Source of the DNA: Pseudarthrobacter sp. IC2-21
Lineage (GTDB): Bacteria; Actinomycetota; Actinomycetes; Actinomycetales; Micrococcaceae
NCBI RefSeq assembly: GCF_034048115.1
Contig: NZ_CP139145.1
Coordinates: 992,001 to 1,056,000, forward strand
Length of the DNA stretch: 64,000 bases
Reading direction: 5' to 3'
The position numbers and the translations under genes were made by a program. This document shows, piece after piece, positions 25,204 to 33,609 of this stretch. Positions within the stretch are counted from its first letter, which is position 1; each line of letters begins with the position of its first letter. The notes below the pieces were generated by a model that saw nothing but the letters and a program-made list of their open reading frames with translations, did no database searches and was not told where the DNA came from.

Positions 25204-25923
25204 CTAGCGAATGGTCGCGAAGCCCTTGGCCCAGGAGACCACCTGGTCAACCATCGGTGCCAGGGTGCCGGCGTTCTGCTCGGTCGGCTTGAACTCGGAG
25301 AAGTTCTCGAAGTCATTGAACAGGGAGAACATGACCTGGTTGCGCACGTGAGCGACCTGGAGTTCGGAGAGGATCTCGCGCAAGTGCTCGACGGCGCGGG
25401 CGCCGCCGGCTGAACCGTAGGACACAAAGCCCGCCACCTTGTTGTTGAACTCTGCGTTCAGGTAGGACAGGGCGTTGGTGAGCACCGGGCCTGCAGTGTG
25501 GTTGTACTCGTGCACCACGAAGATGAAGCCGTCGAACTCGCTGACCTTGGCCGACCACGCCTTGGTGGCCGGGTTCTGGTAGTTCTGGTACGCGGCGGGG
25601 TAGGCCTCGTCCAGCAGGGGGAGGCTGAAGTCGGCGATGTCCACCAGCTCGACGTCCGCATCCGTGCGGTCCGCCACCTGGGCCAGAACCCACTCGGCTA
25701 CGGACTTGTTCACGCTGCCGGGCCGGCTGGCGCCGGTAATGATGGCAATCTTGGGCAGGCCATTCTCGGCCAGGGGATCGGCGGCCGGGGAAACCTCAGG
25801 GGCAACTGCGGCGGGAGCCTCTGCGGCAGGGGCCACCACGCTGGGGGCCGTCACGCTGGGGGCTGCCGAGGCAGCTGAGTGGCCGGGCTTGGACTTGCGG
25901 GAGAAAATTTTGAACCAGGACAT
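25204..25923 (-). CDS. NADPH-dependent FMN reductase with Ala/Pro-rich N-terminal extension
   Basis: 239 residues. After a short basic amphipathic start (SWFKIFSRKSK) comes an Ala/Pro/Val-rich linker of about 45 residues. A flavodoxin-like FMN_red domain follows (about 60-235), with the FMN phosphate loop ITGASRPGSVNKSVAEWV and the strand FIFVVHEYNHTAGPVLTNAL. It reduces flavins or quinones with NAD(P)H. The start at 25923 is fixed by GAGG six bases upstream and because the in-frame ATG at 25962 overlaps the promoter -10. The linker is unusual and may tether the enzyme. Confidence 0.85.
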   Translation of the reverse strand: MSWFKIFSRKSKPGHSAASAAPSVTAPSVVAPAAEAPAAVAPEVSPAADPLAENGLPKIAIITGASRPGSVNKSVAEWVLAQVADRTDADVELVDIADFSLPLLDEAYPAAYQNYQNPATKAWSAKVSEFDGFIFVVHEYNHTAGPVLTNALSYLNAEFNNKVAGFVSYGSAGGARAVEHLREILSELQVAHVRNQVMFSLFNDFENFSEFKPTEQNAGTLAPMVDQVVSWAKGFATIR

Positions 25924-25960
25924 GGGCGCCTCACCGTTCGGAATGGTTGATGTTTCAATC

Positions 25961-25990
25961 ATTCTACGAGGCCTTTTGATGATGTGTCAA
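25961..25990 (-). promoter_or_regulatory. Promoter of the FMN reductase gene
   Basis: TTGACA (25990-25985) and TAGAAT (25966-25961), 18 bp apart on the minus strand, form one of the best sigma-70-like promoters in the window. The predicted transcription start near 25954 excludes the ATG at 25962 as a translation start. Confidence 0.65.
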
Positions 25991-26168
25991 CAAAATGTCT
26001 ACCGGGTGCCCGTCCGCCGCTCACCGTGAAATCCCTGCCGCTCGGCGCATAGATCCTACGTTTGCTTGGTATCTGCATCATGATTGCCGGAGGCGTTGGC
26101 CCACGTAGGGTCTTTCGCCTCTGGAATCGCTGGACACCGAGGTGCAGTGACGGGCAGAAGGAGTAACT

Positions 26169-27560
26169 ATGGGCTGGCTGGACCGTGAACGAACTGTTGC
26201 CCCGCCGGGCTTCAACCGCTGGCTGGTGCCGCCTGCCGCGCTCGCCGTCCACCTGTGCATCGGCCAGGCCTACGCCACCAGCGTGTACAAGACGGCACTG
26301 GTCAAACACTTCGGGGCCAGCCTGACCGAAATCGGTGTGATCTTCTCCATCGCCATCGTGATGCTGGGCCTCTCGGCCGCCATCATGGGCACCTGGGTGG
26401 ACAAGCACGGCCCGCGCAAAGCGATGTTCACGTCGGCCCTGTTCTGGGCCAGCGGCTTCCTCATCGGCTCACTGGGCATCTTCACGCACCAACTCTGGCT
26501 CGTCTACCTCGGCTACGGCGTGGTGGGCGGGATCGGCCTGGGCATCGGTTACATCTCGCCGGTGTCCACCCTGATCAAATGGTTCCCGGACCGCCCGGGC
26601 CTGGCCACCGGCATGGCCATCATGGGCTTCGGCGGCGGCGCGCTCATCGCCAGCCCGGTCTCCACCGCACTGCTCAAAATGTACGATCCCAACTCCGGCG
26701 CCCAGGGCTGGGTGGCCAGCGGCGACGCCGTGGGCAAACTCTTCCTGACCCTCGCCGTGGTCTACCTCGCCTACATGCTCTTCGGCGCGTTCACCATCAG
26801 GGTCCCGGCCGAAGGCTGGAAGCCTGCCGGGTTCGACCCGTCCAAGGTCAAGGCCGCCACGCTGGTCACTACGGACAACGTCTCGGCCAAGAACGCCGTG
26901 AAGACCCGGCAGTTCTGGCTCATCTGGGTGGCGCTGTTCTGCAACGTCACCGCGGGCATCGGCATCCTGGAGCAGGCGGCTCCCATGATTCAGGACTTCT
27001 TCAGGAAGCCCGACGGCGGTTCCCTGGTGAGTGCCGCCGTGGCGGCGGGCTTTGTGGGGCTGCTCTCGATCGGCAACATGTCCGGCCGGTTCGCCTGGTC
27101 GGCCACGTCCGATGTGACCGGCCGGAAGCGCATCTACATGGTCTACCTCGGCGTCGGGGCCGTGCTCTACACGGTGCTGGCGCTGGCGGGCTCCACCAGC
27201 ACGTTCCTGTACGTGGTGCTGGCCTTCGTGATCATCTCCTTCTACGGCGGCGGCTTCGCCACCGTGCCGGCCTACCTCCGGGACCTCTTCGGCACCTTCC
27301 AGGTGGGGGCCATCCACGGCCGGCTCCTGACGGCGTGGTCCGCAGCCGGGGTGGCCGGCCCGCTGATCGTCAACGCCTTCCTGGACGCCCAGGGCAAACC
27401 CGGCCAACTGAACGCCGCGTCCTACCAGCCGGCGCTGCTGACCATGGTGGGGCTGCTGGTGATCGGCTTCATCGCCAACCTGCTGGTCAAGCCGGTTGAC
27501 CCGCGATTCCACGAACCCCGCCCCGGCCTGAGCCGGCACGAACCCGCCATGGAGGCCTGA
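26169..27560 (+). CDS. MFS transporter, OFA (oxalate:formate antiporter-like) family
   Basis: 463 residues with about 12 membrane helices. GFNRWLVPPAALAVHLCIGQ opens the first helix, GTWVDKHGPRKAMF is the signature loop between helices 2 and 3, and GYGVVGGIGLGIGYISPVST in helix 4 is typical of OFA carriers. These exchange or take up small carboxylates such as oxalate or monocarboxylates. RBS AAGGAG. The next gene, 1 bp after the stop, encodes the tiny single-helix protein that regularly accompanies OFA carriers in actinobacteria. Confidence 0.9.
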   Translation: MGWLDRERTVAPPGFNRWLVPPAALAVHLCIGQAYATSVYKTALVKHFGASLTEIGVIFSIAIVMLGLSAAIMGTWVDKHGPRKAMFTSALFWASGFLIGSLGIFTHQLWLVYLGYGVVGGIGLGIGYISPVSTLIKWFPDRPGLATGMAIMGFGGGALIASPVSTALLKMYDPNSGAQGWVASGDAVGKLFLTLAVVYLAYMLFGAFTIRVPAEGWKPAGFDPSKVKAATLVTTDNVSAKNAVKTRQFWLIWVALFCNVTAGIGILEQAAPMIQDFFRKPDGGSLVSAAVAAGFVGLLSIGNMSGRFAWSATSDVTGRKRIYMVYLGVGAVLYTVLALAGSTSTFLYVVLAFVIISFYGGGFATVPAYLRDLFGTFQVGAIHGRLLTAWSAAGVAGPLIVNAFLDAQGKPGQLNAASYQPALLTMVGLLVIGFIANLLVKPVDPRFHEPRPGLSRHEPAMEA

Positions 27561-27561
27561 C

Positions 27562-27705
27562 ATGAGCACCGCATCCACCCCCGGCGCGTCCGCGCCTGCT
27601 GCACCGTCAACCGGCAGAGTGGCTATAGCCTGGGCCCTCGTTGGGGTCCCCCTGGCCTACGGCGTCTACGAAACGTTGACGCGTGTGGCGGCCCTGTTCG
27701 GCTGA
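27562..27705 (+). CDS. MFS transporter small subunit
   Basis: 47 residues, easily missed because of its size. A Ser/Thr/Ala/Pro-rich start (STASTPGASAPAAPSTG) is followed by a single transmembrane helix RVAIAWALVGVPLAYGVYET and a short tail. GGAGG lies 7 bp upstream, inside the end of the OFA gene. Small one-helix proteins of this type are annotated as MFS small subunits next to OFA-type carriers; their mechanistic role is unknown. A 15-bp terminator hairpin follows. Confidence 0.85.
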   Translation: MSTASTPGASAPAAPSTGRVAIAWALVGVPLAYGVYETLTRVAALFG

Positions 27706-27725
27706 ACCCCGCGCCCCAAGTGCCA

Positions 27726-27760
27726 CCGGCCGCCGTTGTGTAAATCACGACGGCGGCCGG
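27726..27760. terminator. Bidirectional terminator of the CCGCCGTCG palindrome family
   Basis: A 15-bp stem (CCGGCCGCCGTTGTG with CACGACGGCGGCCGG, one G-T pair) encloses the loop TAAAT. It lies between the OFA operon and the convergent PucR gene. Confidence 0.75.
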
Positions 27761-27818
27761 CGGCGTGGGAAGCCACATCGCCCTGGCTTGTCCTGACTGA
27801 ACAGCTCGAAGGCAGCCG

Positions 27819-29399
27819 CTAATTGTTCCGGGCCCAGAGCTGCAGCCACAGCAGCAGGCGCGTTTCGGGGTCGTCGAGATCCAGGCCGAACAGCGTCTGC
27901 ACCCGGGAGAGACGGTAACGGACGGTGTTGACGTGCACCGCCAACATCCTGGCCGCTTCGATCGCGTTTCCGCCGGAGTCCAGGTAGGCCGCAACAGTGG
28001 ATTCGAAGGATTTCTTATGCTGTGCGTCGTACGCCGCGATCCGCGCGGCTTGGGTTCCGGGCAGCTGGCCTGAGGCCGTCAATGACGAGGCAATCTGGCG
28101 CAGCTGCAGGCGCGGGCCCAGGGATTCGTCGTCAGCCACCACCTCGTCGGAATCGTCGGGAATGCGTCCTTCCACCACGTTGCGGACCAGTTCGGAGAGG
28201 ACCAGCTCGGCGTTGACCCGGGACTGCTCAAGCCTGCCGATCGGGGCCGCGATCCCCAGTGCAGCCACCACCGGGCGGCCGAGCAGCCGCCGCGCGTTCC
28301 GGACGATTTTGAGCACCGCGCCACGCTGGAACTGCCGGGAGGATTCCTCGCCCTGCGGCAGGACGATGTACACGATGCCGTCCGCCAGCCCGCAGACGGC
28401 CGAGGGCAGCCGGACGGCGCAGGCGGTCCGAACGGTGTCAAAGAGCTTGAGGCGCGATTGCAGTGTTTCGGCGGCGCCCGCGTCCGCCGGGCCGCCGCTC
28501 ACCGCGGCCACCCGGACGGAAGCTGCCGAGATGCCCAGCCGGATGGCGGCGAGTTCGGCGCGTTGGGGCTCGAACAGCAGCGGCTGGACCATGTCCATCT
28601 GACGGGTGAGGTTGGAGACGTAGGAGGTGCGCTTGTGCAGGATGTGGAGCGCGGCGACGTTCGCCGCCTCGCCCAGAATCCGGGCCGCGTCCTCATGGTG
28701 GTGCTCGGCGCGCTCCAGGAGCCAGAGCGAGCCGAGGACCTCGGCGCCGGCGCGGATGGCGATGGCGGTCCGCCGGAGCAGGGGGTCCTCGGTGGCCACC
28801 TCCAGCGCTTCCGCGGCCGCGTGAACGCGGCGGTAGTCCTTGTCGGTCTGCGCGGAATGGGGCACGTGCAGATTCAGGATGGAACTGCGCCGCGTCTCGT
28901 CGATGGGCTGGTCCGGGAGGGTCGAGTAGGCCAGGATCGTCTGATCGGGATCGGCGATGGCGATCGCGCCCCCGGCCTGGGCGGCTACGGTGTTGGCCAG
29001 ATCGAACAGATCCCCGGGACGGATGTCCACGAGGGTGCGGCCGGACCGGCGGTGCGGGACCACGGCCGCGTCCATGATTTCCGCGAGCTGGTTCCAGGGG
29101 ACCGTGTCGGAGGCCCGGAAAAGGGCCATCCCGGCTTCGCGGGCCGCGGCCCGGAGTACGGCGTCCGGTTTGCCGTTGGATTTATAGACGATTGCCACAT
29201 ATCCGGCGTGGTGGAGCTCCTGGATTTTGGCCCGCAGCCGTTTTCCGGTGAGGGACAGGCCGATGGCCAGCGCAACCGCGCCGGGAAAGTTCGCCGGAAC
29301 GGCGGTGGAATCGTAGAGCACCGAGCCGGAAACCGGCTGCCGGGAATCAGTGGGCATGTCCACGAGGCTAAGGATTTCCGAACTGGTGGACCGGGCCAC
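27819..29399 (-). CDS. PucR-family transcriptional regulator
   Basis: 526 residues. The C-terminus carries the PucR helix-turn-helix (ESTVAAYLDSGGNAIEAARM, AVHVNTVRYRLSRVQTL, then a Gly-Leu-Asp-Leu-Asp-Asp-Pro segment). The N-terminal half has a PucR-type sensory region with a GAF-like central part (ANTVAAQAGGAIAIADPDQT). Family members respond to purine, hydroxy-acid or amino-acid metabolites. It is divergent from the alpha-hydroxy-acid oxidase and ABC genes and convergent with the OFA carrier, so it is the likely regulator of this locus. The start (GTG at 29399) has a poor ribosome-binding site; an internal ATG at codon 15 is an alternative. Confidence 0.88.
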   Translation of the reverse strand: MARSTSSEILSLVDMPTDSRQPVSGSVLYDSTAVPANFPGAVALAIGLSLTGKRLRAKIQELHHAGYVAIVYKSNGKPDAVLRAAAREAGMALFRASDTVPWNQLAEIMDAAVVPHRRSGRTLVDIRPGDLFDLANTVAAQAGGAIAIADPDQTILAYSTLPDQPIDETRRSSILNLHVPHSAQTDKDYRRVHAAAEALEVATEDPLLRRTAIAIRAGAEVLGSLWLLERAEHHHEDAARILGEAANVAALHILHKRTSYVSNLTRQMDMVQPLLFEPQRAELAAIRLGISAASVRVAAVSGGPADAGAAETLQSRLKLFDTVRTACAVRLPSAVCGLADGIVYIVLPQGEESSRQFQRGAVLKIVRNARRLLGRPVVAALGIAAPIGRLEQSRVNAELVLSELVRNVVEGRIPDDSDEVVADDESLGPRLQLRQIASSLTASGQLPGTQAARIAAYDAQHKKSFESTVAAYLDSGGNAIEAARMLAVHVNTVRYRLSRVQTLFGLDLDDPETRLLLWLQLWARNN

Positions 29400-29524
29400 A
29401 TCAGCAAGGGTGGGCAGGCCCGGGTTCTGCAGGGCAGCGGCACTGCCCGGTATTTCTCCGGCATCCTGTCTTTGGTAGTAAGTGCTAATGCCTGACCCCT
29501 TACCTTGTCTGAATCTCCATAGTT

Positions 29525-29536
29525 ACACGGCCGTGT
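29525..29536. promoter_or_regulatory. Perfect 12-bp palindrome, candidate PucR operator
   Basis: ACACGGCCGTGT is a perfect palindrome 45 bp before the oxidase start, in the 182-bp spacer between the divergent PucR and oxidase genes. Its position fits an activator or repressor site for the oxidase/ABC operon. Confidence 0.4.
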
Positions 29537-29581
29537 GCTTCCTACGCTGAAGAAAGCAACTTCGGCAGTGGAAGGCCAAGA

Positions 29582-30850
29582 TTGAAGATCAGCGAAGCGC
29601 GGGAACTCATCCAGTTCAGGGCGCCTGTTTTGTCCAGGCAGCGCCGGGTGCTGGCCAACGCTTTCAGTGTTGAGGAGTACCGCAAGGCGGCCAAGAAAGT
29701 CCTGCCTGCGGGCATTTTCGATTACCTCGACGGCGGCTCCGAGGACGAAGTGACGCTGCGCCGGAACCGGGCCGTCTTCGACTCCTGGGCGCTGATGCCC
29801 CGGTGGGGCCCGGTTGACGGCCCCGATACCAGCACCGCCTTGCTCGGCAAGACCAGTGCACTGCCCCTGACGCTGACCCCCACCGGTGCCACCCGCCTGT
29901 TCCACCCCGCGGGGGAGTCCGCCGTCGCGGCGGCCGCCGCGCACGCCCGCATCCCTTACGGACTCGCCGGGCTGAGCACCGTGGCCATGGAAACCATTGC
30001 CAAGGACCATCCCGGACTGGACCGCTGGTTCAACTTCGGGCTCGGCTCCGATGCCCTGGCCGCCCGGGACAAACTCGCGCGCTGCGAAGCCGCCGGATTC
30101 ACCACCCTGATTGTCGGCGTCGACATCCGGGCCCTCGGGTCCAGGGAACGGGACCTGCGCAACGGCTTTACGGCACCTCCGGCACTGACTCTTTCCACCG
30201 TCGCGGACATCGCCCGGCGGCCGTCCTGGTGGATCAACTTCCTGAAGGCGGACGGGATCAGCTTCCCCAACCTGGATCCCCGCAGTGCCGCGGCCACGTC
30301 CATGGTGACCCCGTCCATGTGGCAGCACATCCTCGGCCACTCCGACGCCGCCAGCGGGTGGAAGGAACTCGAAGCGCTGCGCGAAGCCTGGTCCGGCAGG
30401 ATCGTGCTCAAGGGCTGCGTCAATCCGGCCGATGTTGCCCAGGCGGCCCGGATCGGCCTGGACGCCGTCCAGCTCAGCAACCACGGCGGCCGCCAGCTCG
30501 ATCACATGCTCAGCCCCATGGACGTGCTCCAGGAGTCCCGCCAGCGGGTGGGGGACGCGCTGGAGATCTATGTGGACTCGGGAATCCGCCGCGGCAGCGA
30601 CATCTTCAAGGCGTTGGCGCTGGGCGCCGACGCCTGCTCCATCGGCAGGGCGTACCTCTACGGGCTGGTGGCCGCCGGCACGCCCGGCGTGGAGCGGGTG
30701 ATTGATATCCTCGCGGACGAACTCAGGCGTACCATGACGCTGGTAGGCGTTTCGAGCATTCCCGAGCTGAAAGCACGGGGTGGGGAAATCCTGCGTGACA
30801 TCCGCTCTTCCGGCGAAATTCTTGAAAAAGCACCATCAGGCACCACCTAA
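29582..30850 (+). CDS. FMN-dependent alpha-hydroxy-acid oxidase/dehydrogenase
   Basis: 422 residues, of the lactate/glycolate/mandelate oxidase family. FDYLDGGSEDEVTLRRNR at the N-terminal edge, GRQL within the active-site stretch SNHGGRQLD (catalytic His and Arg), VLKGCVN with the FMN Lys, and YVDSGIRRGSDIFKALALGA (phosphate site) are all present. It oxidises an L-2-hydroxy acid to the 2-oxo acid; exact substrate unknown. TTG start with GGAAGG upstream. First gene of an operon with three ABC importer genes. Confidence 0.9.
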   Translation: MKISEARELIQFRAPVLSRQRRVLANAFSVEEYRKAAKKVLPAGIFDYLDGGSEDEVTLRRNRAVFDSWALMPRWGPVDGPDTSTALLGKTSALPLTLTPTGATRLFHPAGESAVAAAAAHARIPYGLAGLSTVAMETIAKDHPGLDRWFNFGLGSDALAARDKLARCEAAGFTTLIVGVDIRALGSRERDLRNGFTAPPALTLSTVADIARRPSWWINFLKADGISFPNLDPRSAAATSMVTPSMWQHILGHSDAASGWKELEALREAWSGRIVLKGCVNPADVAQAARIGLDAVQLSNHGGRQLDHMLSPMDVLQESRQRVGDALEIYVDSGIRRGSDIFKALALGADACSIGRAYLYGLVAAGTPGVERVIDILADELRRTMTLVGVSSIPELKARGGEILRDIRSSGEILEKAPSGTT

Positions 30851-30877
30851 AAAGAATCTCTGAAAGCTAAGGAAGCC

Positions 30878-31786
30878 ATGCGCACCCGATACATACTCCC
30901 CGTCCTCACCGTAGCCACCGCGCTTGCCCTCTCCGGCTGCGTGGACAACAGCCAGCCTGCTGCCACCGGTTCGGCCGGGGCAAGCGGCAGTGCCGCCGCC
31001 GTCGACGTGAAAAAGAACGACGACGTGGCCGCGATGCTCCCGGAGAAGATCAAGAGCGCCGGGGTGCTCAACGTGGGCATGGCCAACAACTACCCGCCCA
31101 ACGAGTTCAAAGACGATAACGGCGCGCCCGCGGGCTGGTCCGTGGACCTCACCAACGCCCTGGGCAAGGTGATGGGCCTGAAGGTCAACTTCGATATCGG
31201 CACCTTCGACAACATCCTGCCGGCCGTGCGCGCAGGCAAGGATGACATGGGGATGTCCTCGTTCACGGACACCGTGGAACGCGAAAAGCAGGTGGACTTC
31301 GTCTACTACTACTCCGCCGGGATCCAGTGGGCTACCGCCAAGGGCAAGACCGTGGACCCCAACAACGCCTGCGGGCTGAAGGTGGCCGTCCAGGCCACCA
31401 CGTACGAGGACACCGACGAAGTGCCCAAGAAGTCCAAGGCCTGCACCGACGCCGGCAAACCGGCCATCCAGATCTTCAAGTTCGACGCCCAGGACCAGGC
31501 CACCAACGCCCTGGCGGTGGGGCAGGTGGACGCCATGAGCGCCGACTCGCCCGTGACCCTGTACGCGATCTCCAAGACCAAGGACAGGCTGCAGACCGCC
31601 GGGGACGCGTTCGAGGTGGCCCCCTACGGGATCCCGGTGGCCAAGGGCAGCGACTTCACCCCCGCGCTGCAGAAGGCGCTCCAGACCCTGATCGACGACG
31701 GCAGCTACACCAAGATCCTGTCCAAGTGGGGCGTGGAAGCCGGCGGAATCAAGAAGGCGGATCTCAACGTGGCGGCCAAGGGTTAA
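30878..31786 (+). CDS. ABC transporter substrate-binding lipoprotein (polar amino acid type)
   Basis: 302 residues. The signal peptide ends with lipobox LSGC. The periplasmic-binding fold of the SBP_bac_3 family is shown by GVLNVGMANNYPPNEF, GWSVDLTNALGKVMGLKVNF and MSSFTDTVEREKQVDFVYYY, with the second-lobe motif YGIPVAKGSDF. It binds a polar amino acid or a similar small charged molecule outside the membrane for the two genes that follow. 27 bp after the oxidase gene. Confidence 0.9.
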   Translation: MRTRYILPVLTVATALALSGCVDNSQPAATGSAGASGSAAAVDVKKNDDVAAMLPEKIKSAGVLNVGMANNYPPNEFKDDNGAPAGWSVDLTNALGKVMGLKVNFDIGTFDNILPAVRAGKDDMGMSSFTDTVEREKQVDFVYYYSAGIQWATAKGKTVDPNNACGLKVAVQATTYEDTDEVPKKSKACTDAGKPAIQIFKFDAQDQATNALAVGQVDAMSADSPVTLYAISKTKDRLQTAGDAFEVAPYGIPVAKGSDFTPALQKALQTLIDDGSYTKILSKWGVEAGGIKKADLNVAAKG

Positions 31787-31792
31787 CAGAAC

Positions 31793-32839
31793 ATGAGCAG
31801 GGCGGAATCCGACGGGATGACCCAGGCGGGACCGGGCGGCGGCCCGCGGAGCGGAGGCGGGCGGGCGGTGGACGATGCCCCGCCGGAGGCGATCGTCGCC
31901 ATTCCGCTGCGCCACCCCTGGCGGAACTTCTTTGCCGTCATCCTGGTGCTGGGGCTGGCGGTGTTTGTGCTGGACGCCGCCCAGCGCCCGGATTACGGCT
32001 GGGCGGATGTAGGCAAGTACATCTTCGACCGCCGGATCAGCGCGGCGGCCTGGGTGACGTTGTCGCTGACCGTCTACGCCATGCTGGGCGCCATCGTGAT
32101 CGGCCTGGTGCTGGCCATCATGCGGCTTTCGCCCAACCCGGTCCTGAAGAACATCGCCTGGCTGTACATCTGGATCTTCCGGGGGACCCCGGTGTACGTG
32201 CAGCTGGTCTTCTGGGGCTTGGTGTCCCTGATCTATCCGGTGTTCACCATCGGCATCCCGTTCATGGACCCGTGGGTCACCATTCCCAACGGAATCTTCA
32301 CCAACCTCTTCATCACCGCCGTGATCGGCCTGGGCCTGAACGAGGCCGCCTACATGTCTGAAATTGTGCGGGCGGGCCTGCTGTCCGTGGACCGCGGCCA
32401 GGAGGAAGCCGCCACCGCGCTGGCGCTGTCCTGGGGCCAGACCATGCGCTTTGTGGTGGTGCCCCAGGCCATGAAGATCATCATTCCGCCCACCGGCAAC
32501 GAAGTCATCTCCATGCTGAAGACCACCTCCCTGGTGGCGGCCATCCCCTTGAGCATCGACCTGTACGGGGTCTCCCGCGGCATCTCCGCGGTGACCTTCA
32601 CCCCCGTGCCGCTCCTGATTGTGGCATCCCTCTGGTACCTGCTCTTCACCTCGGTGCTGATGGTGGGCCAGCACTTCATTGAGAAGCGGTTCTCCCGCGG
32701 CACCGGCCGGGCAGACGCTGGAAGGAAATCGCCGGCGTCGGATACGGCATCCGAGGCGGGCTCCGCGGCGATCCCCGGGACAGTGCTTCCGGGGGAGCCG
32801 GGCGCCCCGCTCGGCAACGATTTTGGAGGAAAAGGATGA
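31793..32839 (+). CDS. ABC transporter permease (polar amino acid type, HisM-like)
   Basis: 348 residues. After a Gly/Asp-rich cytoplasmic start of about 40 residues and one helix come five helices of the inner-membrane permease. [16 protein letters not shown] is the conserved start of the binding-protein-dependent transport region, and [20 protein letters not shown] contains the EAA loop that docks the ATPase. C-terminal 40 residues are disordered. Overlaps the ATPase gene by ATGA. Confidence 0.9.
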   Translation: MSRAESDGMTQAGPGGGPRSGGGRAVDDAPPEAIVAIPLRHPWRNFFAVILVLGLAVFVLDAAQRPDYGWADVGKYIFDRRISAAAWVTLSLTVYAMLGAIVIGLVLAIMRLSPNPVLKNIAWLYIWIFRGTPVYVQLVFWGLVSLIYPVFTIGIPFMDPWVTIPNGIFTNLFITAVIGLGLNEAAYMSEIVRAGLLSVDRGQEEAATALALSWGQTMRFVVVPQAMKIIIPPTGNEVISMLKTTSLVAAIPLSIDLYGVSRGISAVTFTPVPLLIVASLWYLLFTSVLMVGQHFIEKRFSRGTGRADAGRKSPASDTASEAGSAAIPGTVLPGEPGAPLGNDFGGKG

Positions 32840-33603
32840 CGGACGTGCCCATGGTCCTGGCCGAGAAGGTCTCGAAGAACTTCGGTACCAACCGGGTTCT
32901 GCGCGGCATCAGCCTGGAAGTGGCCCGCGGCCAGGTCCTGTGCATCGTGGGGCCCAGCGGTTCGGGCAAGTCAACGTTCCTGCGCTGCATCAACCACCTG
33001 GAACGGGTGGACGCCGGCCGGCTTTCCATTGACGGCGAACTGGTGGGCTACCGCCAAAAGGGCGGCAAGCTCTATGAGCAGAAGCTCTCCGAAGCGGCCC
33101 TGCAGCGCCGGGAAATCGGCATGGTGTTCCAGCGCTTCAACCTGTTCCCGCACCTGACGGCGATGGAAAACATCACCCTGGCCCCCATCCGGGTGAAGGG
33201 CCTGTCCAAGGCCAAGGCCACCGCCCGTGCAAACGAGCTGCTGGCCCGCGTGGGGCTGGCGGACAAAGGTGATGCCTACCCCGCGCACCTCTCCGGCGGG
33301 CAGCAGCAGCGGGTGGCCATCGCCCGTGCCCTGGCCATGGACCCCAAGCTCATGCTCTTCGACGAGCCCACCAGCGCCCTGGACCCGGAACTGGTGGGGG
33401 AGGTGCTCGAGGTGATGAAGGAACTGGCCAAGAGCGGCATGACCATGGTGGTGGTGACCCATGAGATGGGGTTCGCCCGCGAAGTGGCGGACACCCTGGT
33501 GTTCATGGACGAAGGCGTGGTGGTGGAGGCCGGCCCGCCCCGGCAGGTCCTGAGCAATCCGCAGCACGGGCGCACCAAGGAGTTCCTCTCCAAGGTCCTG
33601 TGA
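32836..33603 (+). CDS. ABC transporter ATP-binding protein (polar amino acid type)
   Basis: 255 residues. Walker [11 protein letters not shown]-loop in [12 protein letters not shown], signature LSGGQQQR, Walker [13 protein letters not shown] and switch His in VVVTHEMG are intact. It is closest in layout to GlnQ/HisP. Energises import through the adjacent permease. Ends 7 bp before the convergent HD-GYP/LuxR gene. Confidence 0.93.
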   Translation: MTDVPMVLAEKVSKNFGTNRVLRGISLEVARGQVLCIVGPSGSGKSTFLRCINHLERVDAGRLSIDGELVGYRQKGGKLYEQKLSEAALQRREIGMVFQRFNLFPHLTAMENITLAPIRVKGLSKAKATARANELLARVGLADKGDAYPAHLSGGQQQRVAIARALAMDPKLMLFDEPTSALDPELVGEVLEVMKELAKSGMTMVVVTHEMGFAREVADTLVFMDEGVVVEAGPPRQVLSNPQHGRTKEFLSKVL

Positions 33604-33609
33604 CAGCCG

